Source: Anaeramoeba flamelloides (taxonomy: Eukaryota; Metamonada; Anaeramoebidae). Taken from it: 64,000 bases of DNA. The notes under the pieces were generated by a model that had not been told where the DNA came from, ran no database searches, and saw nothing but the letters and a program-made list of their open reading frames with translations. Positions 12,390 through 23,731 of this stretch are shown piece by piece. The number at the start of each line of letters is the position of its first letter. Within the stretch, counting starts at the first letter, position 1. The stretch spans positions 10,726,001 to 10,790,000 of the forward strand of contig JANTQA010000023.1 of assembly GCA_027625915.1 (NCBI GenBank), read 5' to 3'. Position numbers and translations under genes: made by a program.

Positions 12390-12722
12390 TCAGGAGAAGT
12401 GTCGTCAAGTGCTGTCAAGTCCCTAGATTTTCTTGAGGTTTTCTTTTTTTTATCTGCAAAGTGTTCTAGGTTTTTTTGAGGTTTTTATTTTATTTTGAAG
12501 TGCTCTTGTTTTTTTTATTTTTGAAATAAACAGAAAATTTTAATAAATTATCGGTTTATTTCAAAAAGTAAAAAGAACCTAACGAAAATCTATCGATTTT
12601 CCAAATAAATAGAAAACTCAAGAAAACCTAACAGCGCTTTTTTTTAATTAGAGAAATAAAAAGAAAATTTTAGAAATTTTCTTTTTATTTCTCAAATTAA
12701 AAAAATCCTAATGACAGTGGAT
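12390..12722. repeat. Foldback repeat with internal hairpins
   Basis: A series of complementary segments. The clearest is gagaaataaaaagaaaattt against its complement about 25 bp further on (12652-12695). Other complementary pairs are aataaacagaaaatttt and cggtttatttca. A related stretch lies at 56510-56920, with a matching start (tgtcaagt) and end (cctaatgaca). Confidence 0.55.
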
Positions 12723-12768
12723 AATTTTTAATTTTGTCATGTAAATGATATAATAATTTTTTACATTA

Positions 12769-12967
12769 CAGTCAGTTTCACTTTTAAGGCACAAACTTTC
12801 AACGAAATTTAAGGCACAATAAAAATCTCAAATTAAGGCACAAAATTTAGAATTTTTTTTTTTACAATTTATTTTTCCTAGAATTTTAAATTTTGTGCTT
12901 TAATTTGAGATTTTTATTGTGCCTTAAATTTCGTTGAAATTTTGTGCCTTAAAAGTGAAACTGACTG
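12769..12967. mobile_element. Short non-autonomous DNA transposon (MITE) with long inverted termini
   Basis: 199 bp beginning CAGTCAGTTTCACTTTTAAG and ending with its reverse complement (CTTAAAAGTGAAACTGACTG), flanked by TA on both sides. The arms stay complementary for about 85 bp each with few mismatches and differ mainly by one missing stretch. TA flanks and a CAGT start are typical of Tc1/mariner-type elements. It has no coding capacity. A diverged relative is at 32931-33122. The near-perfect arms suggest a fairly young insertion. Confidence 0.85.
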
Positions 12968-13420
12968 TAATATTTTAATTATTTTTCTTCTTCTCTTTTT
13001 TATTTAGTAAAATTTCTTTGATTACTCCTTTCTCACAATAAATAAATAAATAAATAAAAAAATTAATTTTTCATTTTTGACGAGGTCAGTTTTGAATGAA
13101 ATGGAGTTACTAATTGAAGAAAAAATTCACAGTAAATTGTGACGATATTCAACCATTATTTTATTCCGGATTTACAATTGTTTAATTCGTCAAATTCGTT
13201 TGTGTGATTTAGGAAAAAATCATAAAGAAAAAAAAAAAATGAAAAATATTAATAGAAAGGAAAGAATTTATTTGATGTAAAAATCATTTCGTAATTAAAT
13301 ATAAAATTTATTTGTAAAAAAAAATTTATACTAAAATTTTAAATTTAAAAACAACACTAAATAAAAAAAATTATTTCGGTAACAATATCGAAAGTTTAAA
13401 ATCTATTTATTTTTGATTTT

Positions 13421-16400
13421 TTAGAGTTCCTTTTTTGAAGGAAGTCTTTCCAAAATAAATTCTTTTAATTCATTTAATTCTCTAGCTTTATTGAAACGTT
13501 CGAATTTTTGTTTATTTTTACCAAACCATAATAATGATGGGAATCCCGTTATATCATATTCCATTTTAATATCATTTTCACCACCATTCATTTGACCAAT
13601 TCTAAGACCATCAATACCCTGTGCCCATTCTGCTAATTCTTCATAGATTGGTTGTAATTTTTTACAATGAGAGCACCTAAGAACAATAATAGTTTAAAAG
13701 TAAACATAAATAATAATAGTTTATAATAACAATAGAATTAGTAATTAAATTTATTTATTTGTGGATGAAGAAAAAAATTAAAGGAAAAAGTAATGTGTTT
13801 GAACAACTAACCAAAACAAAGCATTATTAACACTGAATAATAAATTTTGATTTACAATTCCAAACAAAAAAAAATTAATTTTTAATATTGTTTTTTTTTT
13901 TGTGTTTGGATAAAAATTCATTATCAACTCCTGATAGTTGTCAATTTTTAATAAGGTACGTTTACTCCACTATTAGTAACAGCAATACAATGGTTTGTTA
14001 AATCTAGAGATGGATTATCATGATTGAAATCACAATATTGGGAATATTTGTACACTATTCAACACTACAACTGTTTTTTTTACTATTTTCAAAAAAAGTG
14101 GAAAAAAAAAAATAAAAATAAAAAAGACCTGCTTTGGAAAAATATTAAATCTTAATTTTGATAAAAATGGGTGTTTGAAATATTCCCGAAAATACCCGAA
14201 AATCGAAAATACTCGAAAAATTTTTAACAACATAAAAACATGCTATGGACAACTTCGAAGAAACCCGATTCCAATATACTCAGTTTAATGATAAAATAAC
14301 AATTTTACTTTCAGAAAAAATATTTTTTTTTGAATTTTCTACTTTAAACTACTCTAAAGAGGGTTTGGTACCTTTCGAGTATATTTGAGTAATTGTTGGT
14401 ACTTATTAGGGTAAGTGTATGGGTATGTCAGGGTATTTTTGGGTTATTTTATGTTTTGTATGGTGTGTGTTAGTATGTTTTGGTTAATCCAGTTCCTTTT
14501 ATGGAATGGCGAGTTAAATAAAGTTTGGCTTGGGTCACCTTATGTAGGGTATATGTATGTATTGTACGATTAGACATTACTCGGTTATTTTAGGATTGTC
14601 TTTAAGATTACAAAATTATAGGTAATAATACAGAATTAGAAATTTTCTTTACAAGTACATTTTCTCTCATTTAGTTAATACCATTTCGAAATGATCAGTA
14701 ATATTTATCATCCAATATATCAATCCCTTTCACACAAAATGGGTTGAATACAATTCCTTCAAATTTAATTTTTTTGAATTTTGATATTTTCAGAAAAAAA
14801 AATTGACATTCATTAAAATTCCAAATTTACCTTTTAATATGGGTATATTGGGACTAGGGTTTCTTAGATGTTGTTCAAAAAGTGTTTTTTCGTGGTTAAA
14901 AAATTTTCGGGTATTTTCGATTTTCGGGTATTTTCGGGAATATTTGATATATTCATAAAAATAAATAATTTTCAGCTTAAGATTGCAACTTTTCTTTTTG
15001 ATTTAATTACCTTTTCTCGCCTTGTTCAAAAAACAAAATTCGAAAAAAAAAATAATTAATTAGGCACATTTTTTGATCTTGACAGCTCAGCCAACAACAC
15101 AGTAATAGAAAGGGGTTTGAGAATTCAATGAAATGTGGAGAATGAAAAAAAAAAAAAAAACCGAGTTTCTATTCTTACAAATTGCATAATATCACAATTT
15201 CATAATTCAAATAAAATTCAAAATTTCCCAAATTGAGAGTTTTTTTATTTCAAATTTTCATCTAGCATCCTCGATTTTTCAATTTTTCATTTTCCCAGAG
15301 TATTAAATCAATAAAAAGGTGTTTGTCTATTTTGCCTTCAATACTATCAAATGAATAAAAAAACAATCTAATTTCTTGACTTCATTACTAATCTATTTTT
15401 TATTTTCTTCTATTTTGTTTTAACATTAGAAAAAAAAATGATACTTTCGAATTGAAAAGGACAAACAAAAAAACTCTAAATTACAACAACTCATATTTGA
15501 GAAAATGAAATTTAAAGAAAAAAAGGATTTACAAATTACACCACATCTATCCAGAATGGAAAATATTTCATTTGGAATTTTTAGTGGTTGAATTCTCAAA
15601 CTTTTGTCAACTACCTTATGCTATAATTTTGGATCTCAATATGAGTAATTACCATTGTTAATACTCACTAACTTCTCAAAATCCAATGAGATCTTGTGGT
15701 TCGAATTTAATACATCTCTTTATAAATTCAATTTTTCACTTATCTATTTATAAAAAAAAAAAAATGTAAAAGAAAAAAATTGAAAAACTCAAATTCTTGT
15801 TGTAATTGGAAAATTTTTTTTAAATACAAAAATTAAAAATGTAATGTAGACATATTTTGTTTTCTGTTTCTTCACTTGTTAATTATACAACAAAATTCAA
15901 AAAGTTCATTTTTTATCAAAATCAAATCTAAATAAGAATTTGTATACATTGGATAAAATTATAGTAGTGTTCTCTTTTGGAATATAAAATGAAATTCTGT
16001 TACATTTGGAGGAAAAAAGTTGGGAATCCAATGGTGAAATTCTTTGAAAAATTTTTTTAACTACATACTAAATTATTTTTTGATAAATGTCGATTTTGTT
16101 TTTTCATCGAATTGTTTAATTTTTGGTTTGGTTTATAGGATTTTATGGAATTGTAAGTTCTGTTTCGAGATAACTTTTAAATTATTTATTTATAAAAAAC
16201 CTGGAAAAAAATCGAAAAATTCAAAAAAAGTGGTTCTTTGGGACATTCTATCATTTATTTTTTTTTTAGGATCAAAAACTTTTTGATTTTTTTGTATAAA
16301 GACAATAAAAATAATTCATTTCATCTGAAAATATTTTTTTGTAGAGCCAAAATTTAAAAAAAATTAAACTTCTAGCTAAATTTCAAAATTAGTGGCAAAC

Positions 16401-16737
16401 TTTTTTATTATTATTTTTTTCTTTTTTCATTTGTCTTTCAAAAAATAAAATGATTACCCTATATTTTTATTTATTAATCTATATTGGTTATTATCTCTAA
16501 ACACTTTAGTAAAATACATTATTATTCAAAAAAAAAAAACAATAAGACAAATTTTTTTCTGATGAAAAATCGGCTCTTATTTTTGAAATTAAGATTATTT
16601 CTCCAAAATTATTTTTTATCAACTTTTTATAACTTTCTTCTTTTTAAATTTCCAGTCACAATGGGATTCTCATGCTTTTCCCACCAACAGAGTAATACAA
16701 ATTATTTTTTCGAAAGAATATTATTTTTAATTGATTG

Positions 16738-16780
<43 letters not shown>

Positions 16781-19700
16781 CCAATCAAAGGGGTCCAGTT
16801 GTTATGGGCGAATTACATGTGTTTAAATGGTTTGCATGGGAATTAGAAGAAAAAATCAATTATTAGAAATTTGAAAATACTACATTTTTGAACATTTTTG
16901 TTTTTTTTTTTCGTTTTTTTTTTTGACATGTAATTCAGTTACAAATTTTTTTTTATGACAAGATCAATAGTCACTGGGTAAAAACGTGTTATTCTAAGGC
17001 TATTGAAACTGTGGAAATGATTGTTGAGAAATCATATTGATTTCTATTGGAATTTTATTCAATCTTTGATCCTGATATTTGAATAATAAATAGGAAACAA
17101 TTTTCACTTCATTTTCATTTGCTTTTTCAAATAGAGACCACAAATCCCAATCTACTTCGTTTGGGGACTTAATTTCTAAAAGAAAAGTATGGAAAATGAA
17201 GTGAAAATTGTTTCCTATTTATTATTCAAATACCAGTAGGAGATCAAAACGAACCTTGTTGTTTTTCTCAATTTGTACAAGAATTTGAGTTTTTCAATTT
17301 TTTTGAAAATCTATTGATAAATTAGTTTTATTTCATACGGATATCAACAATTCTTTGATGTTTATTATTCTACTTTATTTTTATTTGTTCTTCAAAGGCC
17401 AATTATAAAAAATAATTGATATTTGAAAAAAATGCTGGGCACCTTTGAAAGAAACAAAGTTTTTATATATATATTCCACAACAAACCAAACAATGAGTTA
17501 AAAATGAATTTTTTATTTTAAATTTATTTTTCATATTTATTATCCAAATATGAATATTTAAGGAATATTTTTTATTTTAAACAACACAGAAAGGAATAAT
17601 AAAGGTTGAATAAGTAAAAAAGTAAAAAATAACAAAAAAAAAAAATTAAATAATGAATTGTGAAAGACTTTTCAATGATAATTTTCAAAACAACAAATAT
17701 GAATTACTTTATTTCGTTTATACATTAATACTAAAATGTGTGATAAACATGTTTTAAGCACATTTCATAGAATTATTCTATTTCTGTTTTTGAATGTTAT
17801 CTTGATATCTTTCAAAACTTATTGTTTTCTTTTTTTTTTTTTAAATGAATTTTGTGAATAATAACGATTAAATAGTAATAACTTCTTATTTATACAGGAT
17901 CAACTATTTTTAGACCACGAATATATTTTTTTTGTTTATTATTTTTTTTTGTATGTTAATCGAGCAGGAAATGAAACAAATTGAAATAGAAAATTTTCTT
18001 CTGGTATAATTCAATTTTTTTAAATATTTAAACATACTGTTATGAAAATAATTCCTGTAGAAAAGATTAATCCTTCACTATCATGAAAAAAATTTTTCAA
18101 AAAAAAATTAAAAATTTGCTAATTTTTCACTTTTTGATAACTTCAATTATAATAAACACTATTGGTTAATAAAAGATCTTTGATCAAAAATTATTTTTGA
18201 AAGATATTTTACTATTTAAGTTGGAAAATCCAATTTTAAAGGTTCTTTTAACTTTTTTTTTCAAATTTAATAGTAAAAAATTTGAATATTTTTTTTTTCA
18301 CCGTTAAGGTGTTATAATCATATATTTTAAAAGTATTCAAAATTTAATCAATATCCTTCAAACGGATAACCAATTGTTATGACTTTCAAATAATTATTTA
18401 TTCTTTGAAATTGAAAAAATATTCGTTATTATCTATCAAAGTAAATATCTCTAAGTTGAATTAAACAAAAATTCATTCTTCAGTTTATTTGGAATTTTTT
18501 ACCCAAAAATACCTTTTTTTCTAGACTAGAGACTTTTAAAAAAGGTGGTTATACTAACAAAAAGAAATACAATCACCTCAAGAATTTAAAGTCTCATGAA
18601 TTTTGGTTATATTGTGAATAAACTTTATTATTCAAGATGAAAGGTTAATGAACGGAGTAGGTTTGTCTTAGTTTTTTTTTTTTAATTTTATTTTTTCATG
18701 CTAGTGTTTTTCAAAATAAAAAGCGAGTTTTTTTGTTATAGAAGACCTAAACATCAAAAGACCAAAGAAACTTGCAATAAACACTAATTAAACATGGTAT
18801 TGATTTCTTAAAGTTCTATTATTTAAAAAGAAATTATAAAAATGAAGGATCAAATTGGAAAAATTTGATCTCAAAAAATAGAGTAAATTTTATCAACAAA
18901 TTTTTAAAAAAAAAAACAAAAAAAAAAAAATTGAAAAATTATGGAAAATTTTCAACAAATTGCATTCATAAGTCAAATTTTACTTTAACATCAACGAATT
19001 GACCTTCAAAATCGGGTTTAACTTAGGTATACTATTTGTTAGTGAATTGGATGTTCCATTGGTAGAAGCAGAAAAAAAAGCACTTGACTATATTTTGAAA
19101 CACGGATTAAAGTTGTTGGGAATGCATTATTTTGATCACTGTAAAAATAATTGTTCATTTTCAATATAAACTACTTTCTTTTCCGGAAAGTATTGTTTGA
19201 TTTTTTTCCGTTTAGACTTGAAATTATTGATGCAAGTCGAATAAGCTGGAGAATTTTATCAAAAAAAAACAGAAAAAAATATAAATTGTAGTTAATAATA
19301 GTATAACAACTTATAGTTCAGTTTTTCCTTAATAAGATCGTAAAGTAGATTTTTCTCAAAAATTTTTTACTTTCATTACATAAAAAATTAGATTTATCAG
19401 ATCATATATTTTTCTTTTCCTTTTTAACTTGATTTTTTTTTTTTGTTCTTTTTCTTTTACTATATCCATTGATCTTTTTCCTTTCTAACTGTTTGATTTT
19501 TATTGTAACTTCTGAAAATCTTCAAAATATTTTAAAAGTAATTTTCACAATTCTGGCATTAATTTCACTCGATGGCGATTTTTTTGATAGTGATAATTTT
19601 TTTTTTCAATTTTAATTTTTGAAAACAAAATAATTACACCTTTTTGTTCAATTTACGAAAGTAGAAATCAAGAAAGACATCAAAGAAAATAAAAAAAATA

Positions 19701-21151
19701 AGAATAAAAATTAAAACAAACCAATCAGCCATAAATTCCACGAACCAAAAATCGTCAGACTTCAAAACAATTTCGTCAAAGGTTTTTGCAGTCAATATAG
19801 TAATTGGGCCATCATTGTCTATGGGTGGCTCTGAGCTTTTGATATACTTATCTGCTTGACCTTTACTCCATTTTAAAATCCATTCTTTAATTTTTTTCAC
19901 AGTGAAAACTTTTCCGTCGTATCTAAAATTGATACCGTCGTTTATGTCCCAAATCAATAAAAGTGGTAAATTTTCATTTTCTTTGAGAGACAAAAATTTC
20001 ATTGACTCGCCCTCAAGAGATTTATCTATCCAATAAATGTGAAGTTTGGAAATTGTTTTTGGGGTTTGATCATCTTTTCTAAGTTTTTCTAGCCAGTTAC
20101 CAACACGCTTTAGGGTATTGATTTGTGGTGTTTTTTGGTTTGGATTTGAAATAAAGATTAATTGTGGTTCATATGTATTATAGGCAAGTCTTTTAAACAT
20201 AAGATTATCAATTTTGGTGACTATCGAATTTTTATTTTTGTCGACCCATTCCTTAAATGGTGGTAAGACTAATTTGTCCTTAAAGTACATATTTTTTTCT
20301 CCATTTTTAATTAAGACAGCTTGATCTTTGTTTATCAAGTTGTAACCCTTTGCAATTGCTTTTGTGGTCGTAACAGCGACTACTAATTCAAATTGGTAAT
20401 GGCGTGCAATAATTCCCACAACCCCTTGGTTCTTTGGACTTTAAATTTTTCGGGTTTTGTCAGAGAAAAGTAATTCATCAAAATTCGAATAACGTTTCCG
20501 AGTATTAAAAAAAGTAAAAAAGTAAAATATTAAATTTTTTTGTTAGTCTTCTTTTTGTTTCGAAAAAGAATCGTAAAAAAACAAAATAACAACATTGCAT
20601 AAAAAGGAAAAAAAAAACAAAAAAGAAAAAAACAAAGTATAAAATCAAAAGAAAAATCATGGTTCATACTCAAAATTTGGTTGGTAAATAAGTAGCTTTG
20701 TTTTTTCTTCTTTATTAAACTCAATTCTATTTTTTTTGTCTACAACCAGAACTTTATCTTTTTCGAGTAATTCTTTGAAATCTTCAAGGATTAGTTCAGG
20801 CGCACCAGGGAGCAAATACTGTGAAAACATACCGTCTTGGCAAATAAAATAAGAAGGCTGCTTTGGCTCGTTGGTAATTTTTAAAGTTGTTTCGAGTTCC
20901 TTCATTACATGGACTGATAAAAATTCCATTTGGGGAATTTCGTTTTGGAGTTGTGTGAACAACATCTCCATTTTGTCACAATACTCACATTTGTCAGAAG
21001 TTAAAAGGATAAAACAAGGCTTTGTGCTTTTTTCTCCAAGATATCCTTCATAATTTTTTGAAGTTAATTTTGTTAGTTTTGGCTCAACAAAATTTGGTAA
21101 TAATACAAAACAGATTACCAAGGCTAAATTGATGAAAATAAGTGACTTCAT
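13421..21151 (-). CDS. Protein disulfide isomerase (484 aa)
   Basis: Endoplasmic reticulum oxidoreductase that forms and shuffles disulfides in secretory proteins. Exons on the minus strand: 21151-20670, 20438-19722, 13676-13421; all joints are phase 2 and the sum is 485 codons with the stop. A signal peptide (about residues 1-23) is followed by thioredoxin domain a with CEYC at 55-58, the first Cys preceded by Lys instead of the usual Trp-Cys-Gly-His-Cys. Then come b and b' regions without cysteine pairs, and domain a' (EFMADW then CSHCKKLQP, residues 395-409; Cys 401 and 404). A cis-Pro is seen in each catalytic domain (KQPSYF, TGFPSL). The C-terminus KKEL is a KDEL-like retention signal. 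Length and domain order match classical PDI. The oddity is the 6045-nt last intron, which separates W400 from C401. The start ATG at 21151 is fixed by the signal peptide. Confidence 0.92.
14178..14945. repeat. 768-bp inverted repeat with G+T-rich centre
   Basis: Arms of about 125 bp. Left aaatattcccgaaaataccc onward; right, read on the other strand, is the same text for ~50 bp with about two differences, then less similar (the gaagaaaccc / ctaagaaaccc and ccaatatac blocks). The centre (about 14360-14590) has a strong excess of G and T on the plus strand (gggtaagtgtatgggtatgt, cagggtatttttgggtt), unlike its surroundings. Probably a foldback or MITE-like insertion. Confidence 0.75.
16741..16770. 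repeat. (TA)n microsatellite
   Basis: About 15 TA units directly before the element at 16785. Similar TA tracts occur near 6850, 25325 and 32914; the last abuts another transposon. Confidence 0.9.
16785..17448 (+). mobile_element. TCAAAGG-ended element, long subfamily (full length)
   Basis: Left end TCAAAGGGGTCCAG; right end CTGGGCACCTTTGA, its imperfect inverse. The interior matches 44916-45430 (for example gattacatgtg-like text near the left end, ttatttgttcttcaaag near the right). No transposase frame, so non-autonomous. It has received a 157-bp hairpin insertion at 17076-17232. Confidence 0.75.
17076..17232. mobile_element. 157-bp hairpin inserted into another element
   Basis: Two perfectly complementary 40-bp arms (17076-17115 and 17193-17232, beginning tatttgaataataaatagga) around a 77-bp loop. 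The related element at 44916 lacks this segment, so it is a later insertion. Perfect arms indicate a recent event. Class unknown. Confidence 0.8.
18990..19145 (+). pseudogene. Coding-like fragment in the PDI intron
   Basis: An open frame from about 19012 reads LGILFVSELDVPLVEAEKK and then ALDYILKHGLKLLGMHYFDH, with codon use unlike the surrounding AT noise. It is on the strand opposite to the PDI gene. A second, more decayed copy lies at 7590-7780. I cannot name the parent gene. Confidence 0.4.
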
Positions 21152-23731
21152 TAAAGAAAGTTATTTTTAAAAAAAATGAAACTTTGGAGTTTTAAGTAAA
21201 GTGTCAGGGAAAATCTAAAGATAGAGAAGACTATTTGTGAAAGAATGGTTTTTTTAGGGTATTATTTTTGGCAACTGTAGTTCCCAAATTAATAAAACCT
21301 CAAAAAACCAAAGAGAAAATAACTTTTTTGGTTAATAATGATTTTGGAAGCTCGATTTTTTTATAACTATAAAGTTATATACATTTTAACACAAGAAAAG
21401 TTTTTTCTCTATAACAACCAAAATATTTCATTGAAGTCTTGTTATTCGTTTGATGGGTATTCCAAGATTCTATTGTAAATATTCATAGAAATAAAATTTA
21501 GATTATTCATTTAGTTTAATGGAGAGTACAAAAATTCTTTTTTTATTCTGGTAGTAGTAAAAAGATAAAAATATGATAATGGAAATTTTTTTAGTTAATC
21601 TTAAGTGATCAAAAAACCATTTTTTTTTGGTAAATTTGATTCTTGCGATTGATTAAATAATTCATATACACAAATTTCCTCTTGTTTAACCGAAATCTTT
21701 TAACTCAATTTTGATTCTAACTTGGAAAAAAAGAAGAATTATGCAGTAAAGGTTACCTATAAATATCTTAATGTTTCAATTTTTCAGAATATTTTTTGAT
21801 AGGGACATTGTTTTTTTTTTTTTATAATAAATTATTTATTAATAAATCGACCCATTTGAACTAAAATCCTTTTATTATTTTAAATCATCTTTAAATTGAA
21901 TTGAATTTGTATAATTTTTTATTATTTTTTAATATTTCCACTTATTATGAAATTTAAACTCTATATACCTCAAATTTCCCAGAAAAAAATAAAAAATTAA
22001 CTTTTGTTTTTAATAATAAACAAACTACAATTGTTTAGAAATAATACTAATAAAAAACTTATGATTAGAGTTGAGTTTCAGAAAAGAAATACCTAAACAA
22101 ACCTTATATTTCAAAAAAAAAAAAAATTGATAGTAAAAAATTCCAGTACTTTCATTGGAAACTATCGTCCAAAATTACTCAATTTCTTTGGAAAAGTGAA
22201 ATTGTTGACAATAAGATTTTTTAATTGCTAAGCATAATAATTTTAAAGAATATACAATGTCGAGATTTTTTTAATGTTAATTTCAGCATTTTAAGGTTTT
22301 TTTTACCAAATATACTATTTTTAAAAACAAAGAAAAAAAAAAAGCAAAAATCAAAAAAAAATATTGAAAACTTGTTGGGAAAAAAAAATTATAAAAAATT
22401 TTATAAATATTTTATTTATCTTGAAATTTGAAAGAAAAACTGTTTTTTAAAAAGTAGTGGATAAAAATATTATTCTATCATTCCAAATAATTTAATAATT
22501 AAATTTTCATTTAATTCATTCCATTCACACAATATTCGCAGATATAAAAAAATAATTAAAAATTCTTTTTGATAAAAAAGATTATTTTGACATATTTGTA
22601 TATTTTTAAATAATATATAATGTTCTCTCAAATTTTAAAAAAATATCAATGAAATTTACTTTCTATTTTTTATCTAGACTTCCTTTTATGTTGTATTAAA
22701 TCTTTACAAAGTTATTTTTTTGATTTTAATTATTTAACCCCTTTTTCGTTTAATCTTTGACTAGTTTACTTTTTTTTTTTTTTTGGCTTTTTTTGATAAA
22801 AATAGTTGAAAAACAAATATATAAAAAACTGTTTTGGAAAATAATAACTAAAATAATAGTAATATTGAGAGAAACTTAAGGTAATAAATTAGTTAGAATC
22901 ATACAAGAAAAGTTCAGAAGAATTTTGAAAAAACTTATCTTGAAAAATATACTTTTGGTTGGATTTTTTTTTATCCTGATTGATTTCAACAAATTTATTT
23001 GGAAAGGTGATCTTTCTTGTTTGGTCTTCTAAAAGAAAAGACTTGTTTAAAAACAAGATCTTCTGAATGCGTATTTTTTTGTTTGGTTACTCTTGTATTA
23101 ATTTCAAATAATCTCCTTAACATATTTCGAGGAACAGAATCTATTTTAAAAAAACACAAAACCTTATCAAAATAAAAATTAGACAAAAATTGAAAAATAT
23201 ACGATTTCAACTCTGAATTACCTTAATCTCTTTTTACTAATAAACTAGTAAATTGTTTTTAATTCTCAAAAGGTCAAATATCTATTAACAGAAAAAATTT
23301 TTATTGATAAGTTACTTACTTCCAATTTATAAACCTCTTGAAATGTAGAAACCCCATAAAAACATTTCCATGTTTACATCAGCTCTTTATTGTTATTTCT
23401 TTTCGAATTAATCTAAATTTTACAGCATCTCAAAAGGGAATTTTTGAACAAAAAATTTAAGAAACTATCAAAAATTAATTTAAAGATTCAATAAAGATTT
23501 AGTCATATAGGAACTAAAGAATATTTTTTATAAGATTAGGTTTTGGTCCAACTGAAACCATTGATTATTTTTTAATAGATCGTTTTTTGATGAACAAAAC
23601 ATTCATTTTTTCACAAGATCGACAAAATTCTTTTTTTAAATTGTTACACCTCAAACCAAAATTTCAAACAAGCTAAAAACACAACCAAAGAATTAAAAAA
23701 AAAGGATTTTTAAATCAAAAATTTTGGGCTT
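21152..23731. other. Divergent intergenic region between PDI and the VIT/vWA gene
   Basis: 2.6 kb; the flanking genes are transcribed away from each other, so both promoters should lie here. AT-rich with homopolymer runs. One coding-like piece (23210-22995 minus) is listed separately. No other structure recognised. Confidence 0.5.
22995..23210 (-). pseudogene. Unidentified coding-like fragment
   Basis: A 71-codon frame on the minus strand with normal amino-acid composition in the middle (FFKIDSVPRNMLRRLFEINT) rather than Phe/Lys noise. No neighbouring exon or family assigned. It could be a relic or one exon of an unrecognised gene. Confidence 0.25.

Larger units (their letters stand above)
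10715..13420. other. Intergenic region between paralog A and the PDI gene
   Basis: The genes on either side end toward each other. The DNA between is a row of repeats (11020, 11829, 12390, 12769, listed separately) with homopolymer A/T tracts. No gene seen. Confidence 0.6.
13677..19721 (-). other. 6045-nt intron of the PDI gene
   Basis: Donor GTTTGT just below 19722, acceptor TTCTTAG just above 13676, phase 2 (TG|G gives the active-site Trp). Frame and family alignment are continuous across it, so no hidden exon is needed. It holds an inverted repeat (14178-14945), a TA microsatellite (16741-16770), a TCAAAGG-ended element (16785-17448) with a nested hairpin, a decayed coding fragment (18990-19145) and otherwise AT-rich DNA. 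Confidence 0.85.
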
